A stretch of DNA of 64,000 nucleotides from JBMNKL01 sp050952225 (GCA_050952225.1 JBMNKL010000002.1:248001-312000), one strand, 5' to 3'; positions 34,445-44,810 are shown, counted from the first letter of the stretch. The notes: generated by a model from the sequence alone, not told the origin. Program-made: numbers and translations.

Positions 34445-34473
34445 AATATCGATATGATCATTATATGTGTCAA
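34445..34473 (-). promoter_or_regulatory. Promoter and ArsR-type operator of arsR-hgcA-hgcB
   Basis: TTGACA (34468-34473), 17 bases, GATATT (34445-34450). Palindromes ATATCGATAT (34446-34455) and ATGATCAT (34454-34461) lie across the -10 and spacer, the usual place for ArsR binding. Confidence 0.7.
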
Positions 34474-34547
34474 ATCGAAAAGTGTCAATATGAAAGATAT
34501 TTTCTCTTCCTAAAAATACATCCTTTTGATATACTTAGCTTGGATCG

Positions 34548-34577
34548 TTGAGAACATCCTTCAATCCACCTTGTAAT
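34548..34577 (+). promoter_or_regulatory. Promoter candidate of the thioesterase gene
   Basis: TTGAGA (34548-34553), 18 bases, TGTAAT (34572-34577), about 40 bases before the start codon. Confidence 0.5.
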
Positions 34578-34616
34578 TGATTTGACCATTAAATTAATAG
34601 CCGAACCGCGAAGGAA

Positions 34617-35351
34617 GTGAAATATTTGCAGGCAGAGCAGGAATTTTTTATCGGGATGCAGGACGTCGGAATCAATAATGAAATGACAAATAAGGCATTT
34701 TTGGAGGCATTGACCAACGTAACCAATGTACATGGGAGCTTGGTCGGACAGGGGATAAATGACCTGGGTAAAAGACATATATCATGGGTGGTATTGAACT
34801 GGAAACTGGAAGTCTATCAACGGCCCAAAATATGTGAAACGATACTTGTGAAAACCTGGGGGCAGGAATATTCCAGGGTACGGGCGTATAGGGATTATGA
34901 CGTTTTCAATCAAAAAGGTGAAATTATAGCCAAAGCAACATCTGCGTGGCTTGCCGTAAACACGGAGACCGGTAAACCGATAAGGCTGACCGAGGACATT
35001 GTAGGCGTGTATAGGTGTGAGCCGCAGCATAAGAACTTCCCCGATTTTAGATTTACAGAATCGGTTGACACGGATTTACCAATTGTATCAGAAACCCGCT
35101 TTAAAATAAACAAATCCATGATTGATTGCAATAAACATGTGCATAATCCTTCGTACATGGACCTCGTAAACGAGGTTTTACCGGAAGGCATGGACAATAT
35201 TTATTTTAATAACATTGAAGTAAGCTATAAGAAAGAAATAAAACTGCATGAAGAGGTATTGCTGGAATACGCGGCAGACGGCGGGAAAAACTATGTTTTC
35301 ATGTGGGATGAAAGCAAGCGTTTACTTCACGCTATTGTTATAATGTATTAG
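34617..35351 (+). CDS. Acyl-ACP thioesterase family protein
   Basis: A 244-residue double hot-dog protein of the FatA/FatB family (acyl-ACP thioesterase). Recognisable parts: EFFIGMQDVGINNEMTNKAF, GINDLGKRHISWVVLNWKLE, and second-domain NKSMIDCNKHVHNPSYMDLV with the catalytic-type Asn/His/Cys region. It would release fatty acids from acyl carrier protein. The start is GTG at 34617, but AAGGA lies immediately before it, so TTG at 34626 is an alternative. It is divergent from the arsR-hgcAB operon; no functional link is evident. Confidence 0.85.
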   Translation: MKYLQAEQEFFIGMQDVGINNEMTNKAFLEALTNVTNVHGSLVGQGINDLGKRHISWVVLNWKLEVYQRPKICETILVKTWGQEYSRVRAYRDYDVFNQKGEIIAKATSAWLAVNTETGKPIRLTEDIVGVYRCEPQHKNFPDFRFTESVDTDLPIVSETRFKINKSMIDCNKHVHNPSYMDLVNEVLPEGMDNIYFNNIEVSYKKEIKLHEEVLLEYAADGGKNYVFMWDESKRLLHAIVIMY

Positions 35352-35520
35352 CTTCCTGGAGGGCTGTATACCCTTGCCCCTGGCTGACGGTTTTATTTTT
35401 CTTTCATAATCAGATTCCTCTAAATCATCCTCGACGGATTCGAAAAGCAAATTCCTGTCCCACGATTCTTTTAGTCTCTCAAATATAAACAATAGTCATA
35501 ATTGTATTCCAAATCATTAT

Positions 35521-35549
35521 TAGAACAATGTAAATCAGTATGCTATAAT
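35521..35549 (+). promoter_or_regulatory. Extended -10 promoter of the lactonase-like gene
   Basis: TGCTATAAT (TATAAT 35544-35549) with TAGAAC 17 bases upstream. Confidence 0.6.
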
Positions 35550-35624
35550 AAAATTAGCACAATGCGCTTTTCACACCGATTAGAAATCTGCAGCAAAAAA
35601 CCATATATGGAAAGGAGAATAATA

Positions 35625-36446
35625 ATGAAAAAATGGAAAATAACTTCATTATTGTATGGAACTATGACTATTCCTAAAAGCGCAGTAACACCCGGCATTG
35701 ACACCGATTTTGTGATTGAAAGTCCTTATATCGGTTATCTGCTGCAAAACGGCGAGGAAAATGTTTTGGTCGACACGGGCATCCATGATGACAACATTGT
35801 AGACGGTAAAGCTTGGGCCGGTTTCCCCGCAAAGGGAGGCGCGCAGTATGTAATAGACTCATTGGCAAAAGAGGGGCTGAAGCCTTCAGATATTGACAAA
35901 GTAATATACACGCATCTCCATAACGACCATGCGGGCAATGCATTGCTTTTTAAGGATACCCCTTCATACTTCCAGAAAGATGAGTATGTCAATCTTCTAA
36001 ATCAATTGCCGTCGCAAAAAGTCAGGGGCGACTATGATAAACGCACTCCGGGAGATATAGCACAACTAACCAATGTCTTTATGATCAATGGCAACATGAT
36101 TCTGAACAACGGCCTTGAACTTTATAAAACACCGGGCCATTCCCTTGGAAGCATGGTCATTGTTGTTCCAACAGAAGAAGGCAGGTATGTGATTACCGGC
36201 GATATGCCTCACCTTTGCTTTTTCATGTTTCCGATGATGGACACCTTTCAGTTGATGGACGGCAGCTATGCTAAAATTACTCCGATGCCGCAATTCATGC
36301 CCTACTTGTTCACAAGCCTAATTTACGACCATTGGGCCGCTTTTGACAGTTTCAACCTTATTAAGTCACTGGCAGAAGAGTTTAAGCCCGAGTACATGCT
36401 TACCGGCCATGATCCATGGGTAATAGTGAAACACAAATTCGGATAA
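35625..36446 (+). CDS. Metallo-beta-lactamase fold hydrolase, N-acyl-homoserine-lactonase-like
   Basis: A 273-residue MBL-fold enzyme of the AttM/AiiA-like group. The zinc motif THLHNDHAGN and the later residues in KTPGHSLGSMVIV, VITGDMPH and MLTGHDPW are intact. ATG at 35625 has AAAGGAG seven bases upstream; the longer reading has no ribosome site. It precedes a ThDP enzyme and an MFS transporter on the same strand, suggesting a small catabolic operon opening a lactone. Quorum-quenching activity cannot be claimed from sequence. Confidence 0.85.
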   Translation: MKKWKITSLLYGTMTIPKSAVTPGIDTDFVIESPYIGYLLQNGEENVLVDTGIHDDNIVDGKAWAGFPAKGGAQYVIDSLAKEGLKPSDIDKVIYTHLHNDHAGNALLFKDTPSYFQKDEYVNLLNQLPSQKVRGDYDKRTPGDIAQLTNVFMINGNMILNNGLELYKTPGHSLGSMVIVVPTEEGRYVITGDMPHLCFFMFPMMDTFQLMDGSYAKITPMPQFMPYLFTSLIYDHWAAFDSFNLIKSLAEEFKPEYMLTGHDPWVIVKHKFG

Positions 36447-36494
36447 AGCTTAAAGAAACACCGCAAATACAAAAAAAGAAAGGAAATGAGGAAA

Positions 36495-38194
36495 ATGATG
36501 AAAGGTTCCATGTATTTTGCGAAGCTTCTCAAAGAAAACGGCACAACACATGTGTTTTACCAGGACGCCCTGCTGCCTCAGACCATTAAAGACATGAATG
36601 ACATCGGCATTACAACGATTATGGCGCATTCAGAAATCGCAGCAGGCTACATGGCTGATGGATATGCCCGCGCCACCGGTAAAGTGGGCTTCTGTATGGC
36701 ACAGTCCGTTGGTGCCCTCAATTTGGCCGCCGGGTTACATGATGCCTACCTGGCCACGTCACCGGTAATTGCGATTACCGGGAGAAAAGTACCCCGCTTG
36801 CAATATCGCAACTCCTACCAGGAAACGGATCATCAAAAGCATTTTTCCGGAGTTACTAAATTCAACGCGCTGTTGGAAGATCCTTTGCAGCTGCCTTTGC
36901 TGCTGCGTCAATGCTACCGGGAAGCAACCACCGGGAAGCCAAGGCCGGTACACCTGGATCTTGTCCATCACATGGGGTTGGTGGTGGAACGCGCGGATAT
37001 TGAGGAACCATTTGCGGCAAATCCCGAATTTGCCGTTTGACCCGCCGGCGCGTCCTGCCGCGGCGCCTGAGATGGTGAAGAAAGCGGCGGACGCAGTTTC
37101 AAAGGCCGATCGCCCGGTAATTTTAGCCGGACGCGGCGCATTAGTATCCGGCGCCGGAGACGAGATACTGAAGCTGGCGGAAAAGGCTGATATTCCAATT
37201 GCTACGACTCCTGACGGAAAATCAGTCATTGACGAGAATCATCCCCTGTGGTGCGGCATCGTTGGCCTTTATGGGATGTACAGCGCCAACAAGCTCATGT
37301 ACGATGACCGACCTTGTCATTGTTGTGGGAAGCCAGCTATCTGACCAGACTACGCTCGATTGGACCGCCCCTGAGTCCACGACCCCTGTCATACAGATCG
37401 ATATCGCGGGCGAAGAGCTCGGCAGGAGCTACCCGAACTGCATCGGCCTTCAGGGTGATGCGAAGACCGTCCTTGGCCAGCTTTTAGAAGTTGTGCCGGA
37501 AAAAAAGCATCCGGAATGGCATGCGAGAATGAGAGCGCTTATAGAGGATACGCTTACCCGTCAAAATGAGCGTTACTTAAGCAAGGCTGTACCAATCGAC
37601 CCTGCACGTTTGTGCAGTGAACTCACCAAAGTCCTTCCGGATAATGCGATTCTTATTTCGGATACCGGTTGGTCGGCTCATTGGACCGCTTCAATGGTCA
37701 GGGTGAAACCTCCTCAGAAATATATCCGCGCGGCGGGCACGCTGGGCTGGGCTTATCCCGCATCTCTCGGCGCGAAATGCGGCTTCCCGGATCGTCCGGT
37801 AATAAGCTTTGTGGGCGACGGCGCCTTCTGGTACTTCTCCAATGAAATGGAGACTGCCCGCCGATATAACATACCGACCATTACCATAGTCAACAATAAC
37901 TTCGGCCTGGCGCAGGAAATTGCCTATACGGACAGGTACTACCCGGGCGACCGTGAACGGAGCCGGAGACAGACTACTTACAACGCTACAAAAATTTTAT
38001 TCGGCGAAGTTGCAAGAGCTTTTGGCTTACACGCAGTTACCGTGACCGATCCGGAACAGATAAAGCCTGCACTCGAGGAAGCCTTGGCTCTCAACAAGCC
38101 GGCAATAGTGGAGGTTATCACCGATCAAGATACAATAGGCCCTCTCGAAGTAAGGGATAAAGATCCGAAGAATCCTTTTAAAGGACACGTTTAG
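36495..38194 (+). pseudogene. ThDP-dependent (acetolactate-synthase-like) enzyme, two frameshifts
   Basis: One gene of about 560 codons in three frames. The N-terminal part (36495 to about 37035) has IMAHSEIAAGYMADGYARAT with the ThDP-activating glutamate. The middle part (about 37035-37310) has PVILAGRGALVSGAG. The C-terminal part (about 37310-38194) has ISFVGDGAFWYFSNEMETA, ending in TIVNNNFG as the ThDP/Mg site. The breaks are single-base shifts near 37036 (PEF then DPPARP) and near 37312 (LMYDD then TDLVIVVG). The intact enzyme would decarboxylate a 2-oxo acid or join acyl units; the true substrate is unknown. Confidence 0.85.
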
Positions 38195-38246
38195 TCGTTA
38201 CGGCCCGGAAGAAAACCAGGCACAGTAATTTAAGGAGGGTTTGTCA

Positions 38247-38972
38247 ATGGCAAAGAAAAAGAGCTTTGCATTAGGTTATTCTTACATTCTCCATTCATTA
38301 TTGAGCTATTTATTGTATGCTGCCACCGCGGTAACCGGCCTTAATATCATCGTTCCAATGTTTTCAAGTATTCATGGCGTTAACCAGGGTGATGTCTTGT
38401 CTGCAAATACTGTTGGCGCGTTTCTTTCCGCTTTTGCAGTTTTGTTGCTGGGCAAACTGATTCTTGTTAAAGGCATTCGGTTCACTACCACCGTAAGCGC
38501 AATCGCCACGGGCATTTTAGGATTTGGTTTACTTGGTCTTGTGAAAACGATTGCCGGGTATGCCATATGTACCATCTTTATCCAGGGGCTGGTATACGGT
38601 TACTCATGGACTGCCTCAAATGCCTTGATTACCAATTGGTGGCCTCGTAAAAAAGGCGTTGTTTTAGGAATATCAACATCCGGAATTATGCTTGCAAGTT
38701 TAACCCTCGTGCAGTGGATGTCGGTAATTGGTGCAAAACATGGTTTTCAAACAATGGTCTGGTCCGTCGGGGGAATAATGGTCCTATTCGGCATCGCAAG
38801 CTGGTTTTGGATTCGTGAAAGACCTGAAGACGTAGGCCTTCATCCGGATAATAAACCGCTGACCGAAGAGGAAAAGAAAGACGCATATTTTAAGGCTGAA
38901 AGCCTGAAAGAATCTCAAACGCAATGGACGATTAAAGAAATTCGACCCCAAATTCTTCGAAAGCGGAAATAA
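38247..38972 (+). pseudogene. MFS transporter (oxalate/formate-antiporter-like), truncated by insertion
   Basis: The first six or so helices of an MFS carrier (SLLSYLLYAATAVTGLNIIV, GYSWTASNALITNWWPRKKG, RERPEDVGLHPDNKP) are intact. The frame ends at about residue 242, where the sequence passes into insertion-element ends (TTTTGCAA at 38974); the second half is missing from the window. GGAGG precedes ATG at 38247 by eight bases. It was probably the uptake protein for the lactonase/ThDP enzyme operon. Confidence 0.85.
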
Positions 38973-39278
38973 GTTTTGCAAATTAGGGGAAATGAGAAAC
39001 GTGGAAATTACTTTTGCAAACTCCTGCACTGTGTTGTTATTTGCTCATGAACCTAAGAAGATGTCAAGGGCGGGCAATTTTTGCCCGTTCATCAGAGGCG
39101 AAGCCGGAGACCCTTGACATCCATTGCACGAATATCCTTTTGTCCCCCGGTCTGTTCTTATGACAGACCGGCTGCCTTCCGGCGAGGACAGGGTTTGGGA
39201 CAGAGTCCCAAAGTTTTGCGCTTTTAATCCTTATGAGATAGCTAGAAGATTGCCTTTCAAAAAGCTATGATATATCCA

Positions 39279-40629
39279 TGGTGGTGCCTCTAAAGGAGGT
39301 ACATATGAATAGCTTCAGACATCTGACTCAGGAGGAAAGAAACATTATCGAGCAAAGGTTAATCAGCAGGGAATCATTTAAAAGCATAGCTCGCGAGCTT
39401 GGAAAAGATCCAACCACGATAGCCAAGGAAATAAAAAATCATATCCAATTCAGGAAAACGGGCTGTTATGGGAAAGCGTTCAATGACTGTAGACATCGTT
39501 TTGACTGCCCTGTTATGCATCTTTGTGGCAACTTTCGATGTCACCGTTATTGCCGCTTTTGCAAGTCTCATATGTGTTCGTCACTGTGTCGTGAATATCA
39601 GCAGGAGGTTTGCCCCAGGCTTTCAAAACCTCCCTATGTTTGTAATGGTTGTGAAGACAGGTTTTCTTGTACATTAGAGAAGAGGGTTTACTCTGCAACA
39701 CATGCACAAAGAGAATACGAGGCATTACTCTCCGAGTCTCGTCAGGGTCTACAGATTACTGAAGAGGAGGTGTTAAGACTGGATTCCATTATCAGCCCTC
39801 TGCTCATGAAAGGCCAGTCGCTTCACCACATATGCATTAACCATGCTGATGAAATCATGCTCGATGAACGCACACTCTACAATTATGTGGACAAGGGTAT
39901 CTTTACAGCAAGGAATATTGATATGCCACGAGTCGTACGTATGGGTAGACGCAGAAAAATTAAAGACCGGTTCAAGGTGGATAAAAAATGCCGGATAGGC
40001 CGGACTTATCAGGACTTTCTTAAATTCAGGCAGGAGCATCCAGGATCTTCCCGTGGTTGAAATGGACACAGTTGAGGGAAGGATAGGCGGCAAAGTGCTG
40101 CTGACGCTCCATTTTACTGTCCCACAGCTTATGCTTGCATTCATCAGGGGTGCCAACACTTCCCAATCTGTCATAGACATCTTCAACCGGCTTTACCTGG
40201 AACTTGGTCCGGATACTTTCCGTAAATTGTTTCCGGTATTGCTTTGTGACAATGGCAGTGAGTTCTCGAATCCGTCAGCTATTGAATTTGATTCACATGG
40301 GCAGCAAAGAACATGGGTATTCTACTGTGACCCTCAGGCTTCTTACCAGAGAGGCGCAGCCGAAAACAACCATGCACTGATCCGGCGTATTATCCCAAAA
40401 GGGGCCTCCCTCGATGAGTTTACCCAGCAGGACATAACTCTTGTGATGAACCATATCAACTCATATGGCCGGCTGAACCTCGGGGATAAGGCCCCTTATT
40501 GGGTCTTCGCTTCCCTCTATGGCGAAGAAGTTTTAAAAAGGATGAATGCAGAACTTATCCCACCCGATAAGATCACACTGCATCCATCACTCCTTAAAAA
40601 ATAATAACAAATAATCAGAGGCACCACCA
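39279..40629 (+). mobile_element. IS30-family insertion sequence
   Basis: 13-bp perfect inverted repeats TGGTGGTGCCTCT (39279-39291) and AGAGGCACCACCA (40617-40629) flank the transposase gene. True ends may lie a few bases further out. The element is about 1.35 kb, normal for IS30. Confidence 0.75.
39305..40604 (+). pseudogene. IS30-family transposase with one frameshift
   Basis: The N-terminal helix-turn-helix (FRHLTQEERNIIEQRLISRE, SIARELGKDPTTIAKEI) and a cysteine-rich segment end in frame 1 near 40060. The DDE catalytic domain continues in another frame: VVEMDTVEG (first Asp), LLCDNGSEF (second Asp) and GAAENNHALIRR (Glu). An extra G at about 40041-40042 breaks the frame; without it the joint reads HPDLPVVEMDTVEG. 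AAAGGAGGT precedes the ATG at 39305. The transposase is predicted inactive unless frameshifting restores it. Confidence 0.9.
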
Positions 40630-40874
40630 GCCACAATTTTATAAACACTACAAATAAAAATAAGGTGGAAATTACTCTTGCAAAAAGTTAGTTGATTTTC
40701 ACACCTCTGGTTTTTTATGCTCCAAAATGGGCTGGCCTTGCCTATCTATCCTATATTTTAACCTATAAATGGCTGAAAAGCATTAAAATTATTCACAAAA
40801 TATACCACCCGAAGTCTGATCAAATGCTGATTTTTTCTGCTAATATGCCTTCTGTGGAATTTACTTTTGCAAAG

Positions 40875-40946
40875 CGGAGTGGCGGGACTTGAACCCACGG
40901 CCTCTTGGTCCCGAACCAAGCGCGCTACCAGCTGCGCTACACCCCG
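40875..40946 (-). tRNA. tRNA-Pro (anticodon CGG)
   Basis: Cloverleaf on the minus strand: acceptor CGGGGTG/CACTCCG, D arm GCGC-AGCTGGTA-GCGC, anticodon arm CTTGG-TTCGGGA-CCAAG with anticodon CGG, T arm GTGGG-TTCAAGT-CCCGC. The CCA end is not encoded. Its 3' end lies one base from the repeat at 40854-40873, that is, at the edge of the inserted element. Confidence 0.95.
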
Positions 40947-41089
40947 GCAGGCTTTTATTTTAGCACATAAACCACGTGTCATTCAAGCCTTATCTGCCGG
41001 CGAAAATACTTTGCCTGCAGTCCTAGGCAATTCGCCTGCCATGATTTCTCTCTGAGCGCCAACGCTTTATAATTCTAGCACCAATGAAG

Positions 41090-42052
41090 CAATAATGCAA
41101 CACCTTTGCCGCTTTTCCGCCTTTGCTAATTGCTTCACGGTCTGTATGGCAACTCCTGTTCCGCCCCATGGCGCAACTGTTCCGCATCTTGCCCGGGGCG
41201 ACCGTATTGATACCAGGCACCTGCCAGTAACGAGCCGCAACAACAATAATCCCCCCGACAACCGCCCACTTGCCCGGCGCCTCACCCAGCGCCAGGAAAC
41301 ACCCACACGGGGCAGAGGATCGGCTCAATAATCGGAATCAGCGCCGCTTCGAGCGCCGTGACATGCCTGATCGCCTTCGCATACAGGATATGTGGCAACC
41401 CAAGCTGGGCGACACCCAATACCGCCAGCAAGAGCCATTCCCTCCCGCCGGGCATATCCCGTCGACAAGAAGGGCACGCCAATGACCGCGGTCAGAATAT
41501 TGCCCAGTATTACCGACTCGATGGGAGAGCCGTCCTTTTGCATCCTCATGAAAATCGTAAACATGGCAAGGGTAAAGCCGCTGACAGCGGCAAGGGCATT
41601 GCCAAGCATGCCCTCCGTGCTGATGTCATCCAAAAAGAACAGCAGCATACCGCCGAAAGCGAAAACAACATGGCAACCCAATCCAGCAGTCCTGCCTTCT
41701 CCTTTAACAGCCATGCGCCTAAAAGAGCGACATGTATATCGGCGCGGCATACTGAAGTAAGTATGGCATTTGCAGCCGTTGTATTTTTAGCTGGCGGCGA
41801 CAAACAGCAGGACCGTCGCCGAATGACAGGCCGCAGCGCCGATTTGCGGAAAAGACCAGCTGAATTTTCGGCTTCCCTGCTGCCAGCAATAAGACAAGCG
41901 CGGCTATGCCGCTCCTCACTCCTGCAATCGCCATCGGGCTGGCATCTCACCAGATTTGATCAGCAAACCACCCAGGCTCCATAAGTGTCGCGGTAATAAC
42001 CAAGATAAAGAATGGACTTCGGCCTTTCCTTCATTGCCAGGAATCCTTTCAT
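41090..42052 (-). pseudogene. EamA/DMT-family transporter, many frameshifts
   Basis: Fragments in several frames follow the order of an EamA permease: KSILYLVITATL, AIAGVRSGIAALVLLLAAGK, PIYMSLFGAWLLKEKAGLLDW, GFTLAMFTIFMRMQKDGSPI, VAQLGLPHILYAKAIRHVTA, ALEAALIPIIEPILCPVWVF and APGKWAVVGGIIVVA. At least five single-base shifts interrupt it. The intact protein would be a ten-helix drug/metabolite exporter. Start ATG near 42052; the 3' end is uncertain. Confidence 0.75.
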
Positions 42053-42279
42053 CCGGCCCACCATTCCGCCAAAGTAGTAATTGCGCAACAGCTTTCAGTA
42101 TAACTGAAACGCTGAATATTGTCAATCTTCTCCGCCTGCCCGGGATTGACTGTTGCAATGCCAACCCTGGCGAATGCAGCGAAAATGTAACTTGTATCAC
42201 ACGGGCAGATAATAAAACCTGTCCCGTTCATCCCTGTGACAGTATCATCGCAGCAGAATGACAGGTCTGCTCAGAGTTT

Positions 42280-42653
42280 TCAACGCGCTTGCCATGGACA
42301 GTATAAGCGACCCGTTGATTACCATTTGCCCTCTCTTCATATGCCCTTCCATTTCGGCGATGGAGCGCTGTTTCAGAACATATGTCTCCGCGAGGGCGTC
42401 ATTGAAAAGCGCAACACACGGCGGATCCAGGTTTATTTCGATTCCTTCGCGCGCAAGCGCGGCAATTCTTTCGGCCAGGTTGGCAATCTCCATATGGATC
42501 TCGTTGGTGCGGCGTGACATGATTATCTTTTCCGCCTCTTCAGCTCCCAGTTCGACAAATCTCTCCTTCGGGGCCCTGCATTTCGGGCAAGCTATCCGGG
42601 GCTTCCCCTCCTTCATGCACAAACCCGCACACGCTGCATTTCCATAGCTTTTT
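42280..42653 (-). pseudogene. Rubredoxin-like zinc-ribbon/helical protein, frameshifted
   Basis: The start MKKLWKCSVCGFVHEG (42653 downward) is the first half of a rubredoxin-type knuckle. The second half, ACPKCRAPKERFVEL, is in another frame; an extra A near 42589 explains the break. The rest is a helical domain (TNEIHMEIANLAERIAALAR). A second extra base in a G run near 42318 destroys the natural end, MKRGKW. Such small rubredoxin fusions are common in anaerobes and may serve in oxidative stress. Confidence 0.65.
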
Positions 42654-42799
42654 CATTACATACCATCCCTTTCACTAATAAGATCTTCACAGAACTTAAA
42701 TAACCGGTACTATATTTAATACCCGGTGCAGCCGTATGCATAACACCGATTTTAGACATAATATCCTGATGGGTTGATATAATCAGGGAGACATAGCGC

Positions 42800-43947
42800 A
42801 AATGTACGTTATGCCCCCGTCCTGGTTTAATCCAGTGTCAAACATCACCTTGGCCGTTACGGGCACGATTTGAATCCACGTCTGCCCCCTGTTAAGCGTT
42901 ATCGGGTTTCCTTGCTTCGTCGGAGTATTTCGTCTGTGAACTCCTGGATTCCTTGGACCACTTAATATTGACCGCCTTTCCGCCGGTAATGAAATAGCCC
43001 TTACCGGAGCCGGCAGTGACCACATCCTGCCTTCCGGCAGCGTCACCCTTGATATCGTAGTTCGCGCACAAGCATGACTACGATATTTTTAGCCTTGAGC
43101 TGTTCGCCGCTGGCCCGCTCCATGTGGGGCTTGCCGTACCTGAACCGGCTATATAGTCCCTGTCGATGCCGTTATATTCGTATTTCACGGTCATTGAAGG
43201 ATATTTCAGCGTAACGGCCGATGCCGGCTGGCCGGCGCCCGGGATAACATCCGCTCCGGTTATATGTAAAAGGGAATTTTGCGTCCGTCGCAGACTCGTA
43301 CTTTCTCTTTTGAGCATACGCCTGGAGCTTGTCCATCGAGGTGTAGGAATCCTGCCAGTTGCTTTGGGTCCTTTGTAAGGTCCCAGAATAACATCCGGTC
43401 CCCAGGTCTATCCCGTCAATCTCGTCTATTCTGAACTTGTCAACATCCCTGCCTGCCTGCGGGCTCTCGCCGTAATGGACGTATATGGCGTCGTATTCCA
43501 TGCAGTAATCCAGGAAATAATGCCTGGCGCTCCTCACGGGCCCTATCATTTCCGGGTCGGTTCCCCAGAAGATCAGCCATAAGCCGTGGTAAGCCCACCC
43601 TCCACGATTATTTCGTATATGATCTGTGCCTTGTCCAGCCCTCCCTGGGGCAGGACTTTCGACCCCTCGTTATCGATCATTACCGCCAATGGCCGGGCCC
43701 CTCCGGATGTAAGCGTGAAATCATCAGTCCTCGGGCTCATCCGGCTCAGCTTATCATCAGCCTTCCTCTGATTGATTCGCCTCGCTGTTTGCGGCGGTAT
43801 AACTGCCGTCTGTTTCCGCAGCGGCCGGCACTTTGTTCTTCACCCTGGTCCTTCGAGCCGCAGGCGGAGAACAGTACTATCATAACGAAAACTAAAAAAA
43901 ATAATGACCGGATAAGCCGGAAATCGCTTGTGCATTTATAATCCTCC
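42800..43947 (-). pseudogene. DUF3048 (YerB-like) lipoprotein, multiply frameshifted
   Basis: Scattered frames spell a DUF3048 protein: lipobox region FVMIVLFSACGS (near 43870), RPLAVMIDNEGSKVLPQGGL (near 43680), MIGPVRSARHYFLDYCMEYD (near 43530), NWQDSYTSMDKLQAY, DAKFPFTYN, and near the end NPITLNRGQTWIQIVPVTAK. One shift is in a T8 tract near 43895. The domain occurs in secreted lipoproteins of spore-formers; function unknown. Confidence 0.75.
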
Positions 43948-44132
43948 CGTGTGAATGCCTAAAGCATGATATTGTTAAAAAGCATGCTATATAATTCTAT
44001 CCCTCAACGGGAAAATCCTTCAAACCATTTCACCAAAATGAAGAAATAGCCTTGGAAATATCGGCCAATCAAGATATAATTTATTCAGAAACTATTGGTT
44101 TCAAAAAATCTTTATTGCAAGGAGAACAGTCT

Positions 44133-44810
44133 ATGATGCCACGGGATATTCCTATAGGTACCAGGCTGGAACTCGATATTTTAAATGAACAGGGTGAAAA
44201 AACAGGCCGCACTTATGTCAGCCAAATGCTCGAACACCGTGAAGACGGCTATGTGATAATATCCGCACCTATATTTAGGGCAAGGCTTGTTTACGTCGCT
44301 GACGACACATATATACGCCTGTCCTTTATTGACCGGCGTAAAGGCCTGCACGCGTTCTACGCCATAGTAAAGGGAAGGGGTATGCTTAACAACGTCGCCG
44401 TCCTGGCAATCGAGCCTGTAAGCGATATAGAAAAAATGCAGAGGAGAATGTATTACAGGCTGGATATAGCCATAAACGCGCTAATCCTGCCTGACGGTAC
44501 GGACGAACAGCTGCAGCACGATACCCAGGACAAAGAGCAGCCCAAGCCCGCCAAAAACGCAGGTTTTACGGTGGAAAAACCTGTTTCGGCTGTTACAAAA
44601 AACATCAGCGGTTCCGGTGCATGCCTGGTTACAGACATAGATATACCAAAAGACTCCACGATAAAAGTGGAGCTGGATCTTTCCGGTTATAAAACAATAA
44701 GCGCGGAGTGCAAGGTCTTAAGAAGCTCCAAGTATTATGATGATAAGGGCAAAAGATATGAACTCGGCTTATGTTTTACAAAAATCACAAAAATGACCAG
44801 GAATCCCTGA
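44133..44810 (+). CDS. YcgR-like PilZ-domain protein (c-di-GMP receptor)
   Basis: A 225-residue protein. An N-terminal YcgR-type domain (about 1-95, IPIGTRLELDILNEQG) is followed by a PilZ domain with both ligand motifs: RRMYYR (RxxxR) and KNISGSGA (N-x-S-x-x-G). It should bind cyclic di-GMP and modulate flagellar motor speed or another surface function. ATG at 44133 follows AAGGAG; an upstream ATG at 44052 lacks a ribosome site. A Gln/Lys-rich segment (KEQPKPAKNAG) interrupts the PilZ domain. Confidence 0.9.
   Translation: MMPRDIPIGTRLELDILNEQGEKTGRTYVSQMLEHREDGYVIISAPIFRARLVYVADDTYIRLSFIDRRKGLHAFYAIVKGRGMLNNVAVLAIEPVSDIEKMQRRMYYRLDIAINALILPDGTDEQLQHDTQDKEQPKPAKNAGFTVEKPVSAVTKNISGSGACLVTDIDIPKDSTIKVELDLSGYKTISAECKVLRSSKYYDDKGKRYELGLCFTKITKMTRNP

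Larger units (their letters stand above)
38974..40873. mobile_element. Composite insertion: remnant element ends surrounding an IS30-family element
   Basis: A 20-base sequence GTGGAAATTACTTTTGCAAA at 39001-39020 recurs at 40665-40684 (one mismatch) and 40854-40873 (one mismatch), all in the same orientation. A further TTTTGCAA lies at the left junction. Multiple subterminal repeats of about 20 bp are typical of IS21-type ends. A transposase for that element is absent; an IS30-family copy occupies its place. The left part also has an 11-bp inverted repeat (39060-39070/39111-39121) around a CGGGCAA/TTGCCCG hairpin. IS21 identity is inference. Confidence 0.5.

Noticed and set aside
35625..36446. 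Claim of quorum quenching for the lactonase-like enzyme
   Set aside because: The metal motif is common to many MBL-fold hydrolases; the neighbouring ThDP enzyme and transporter suggest catabolism instead.
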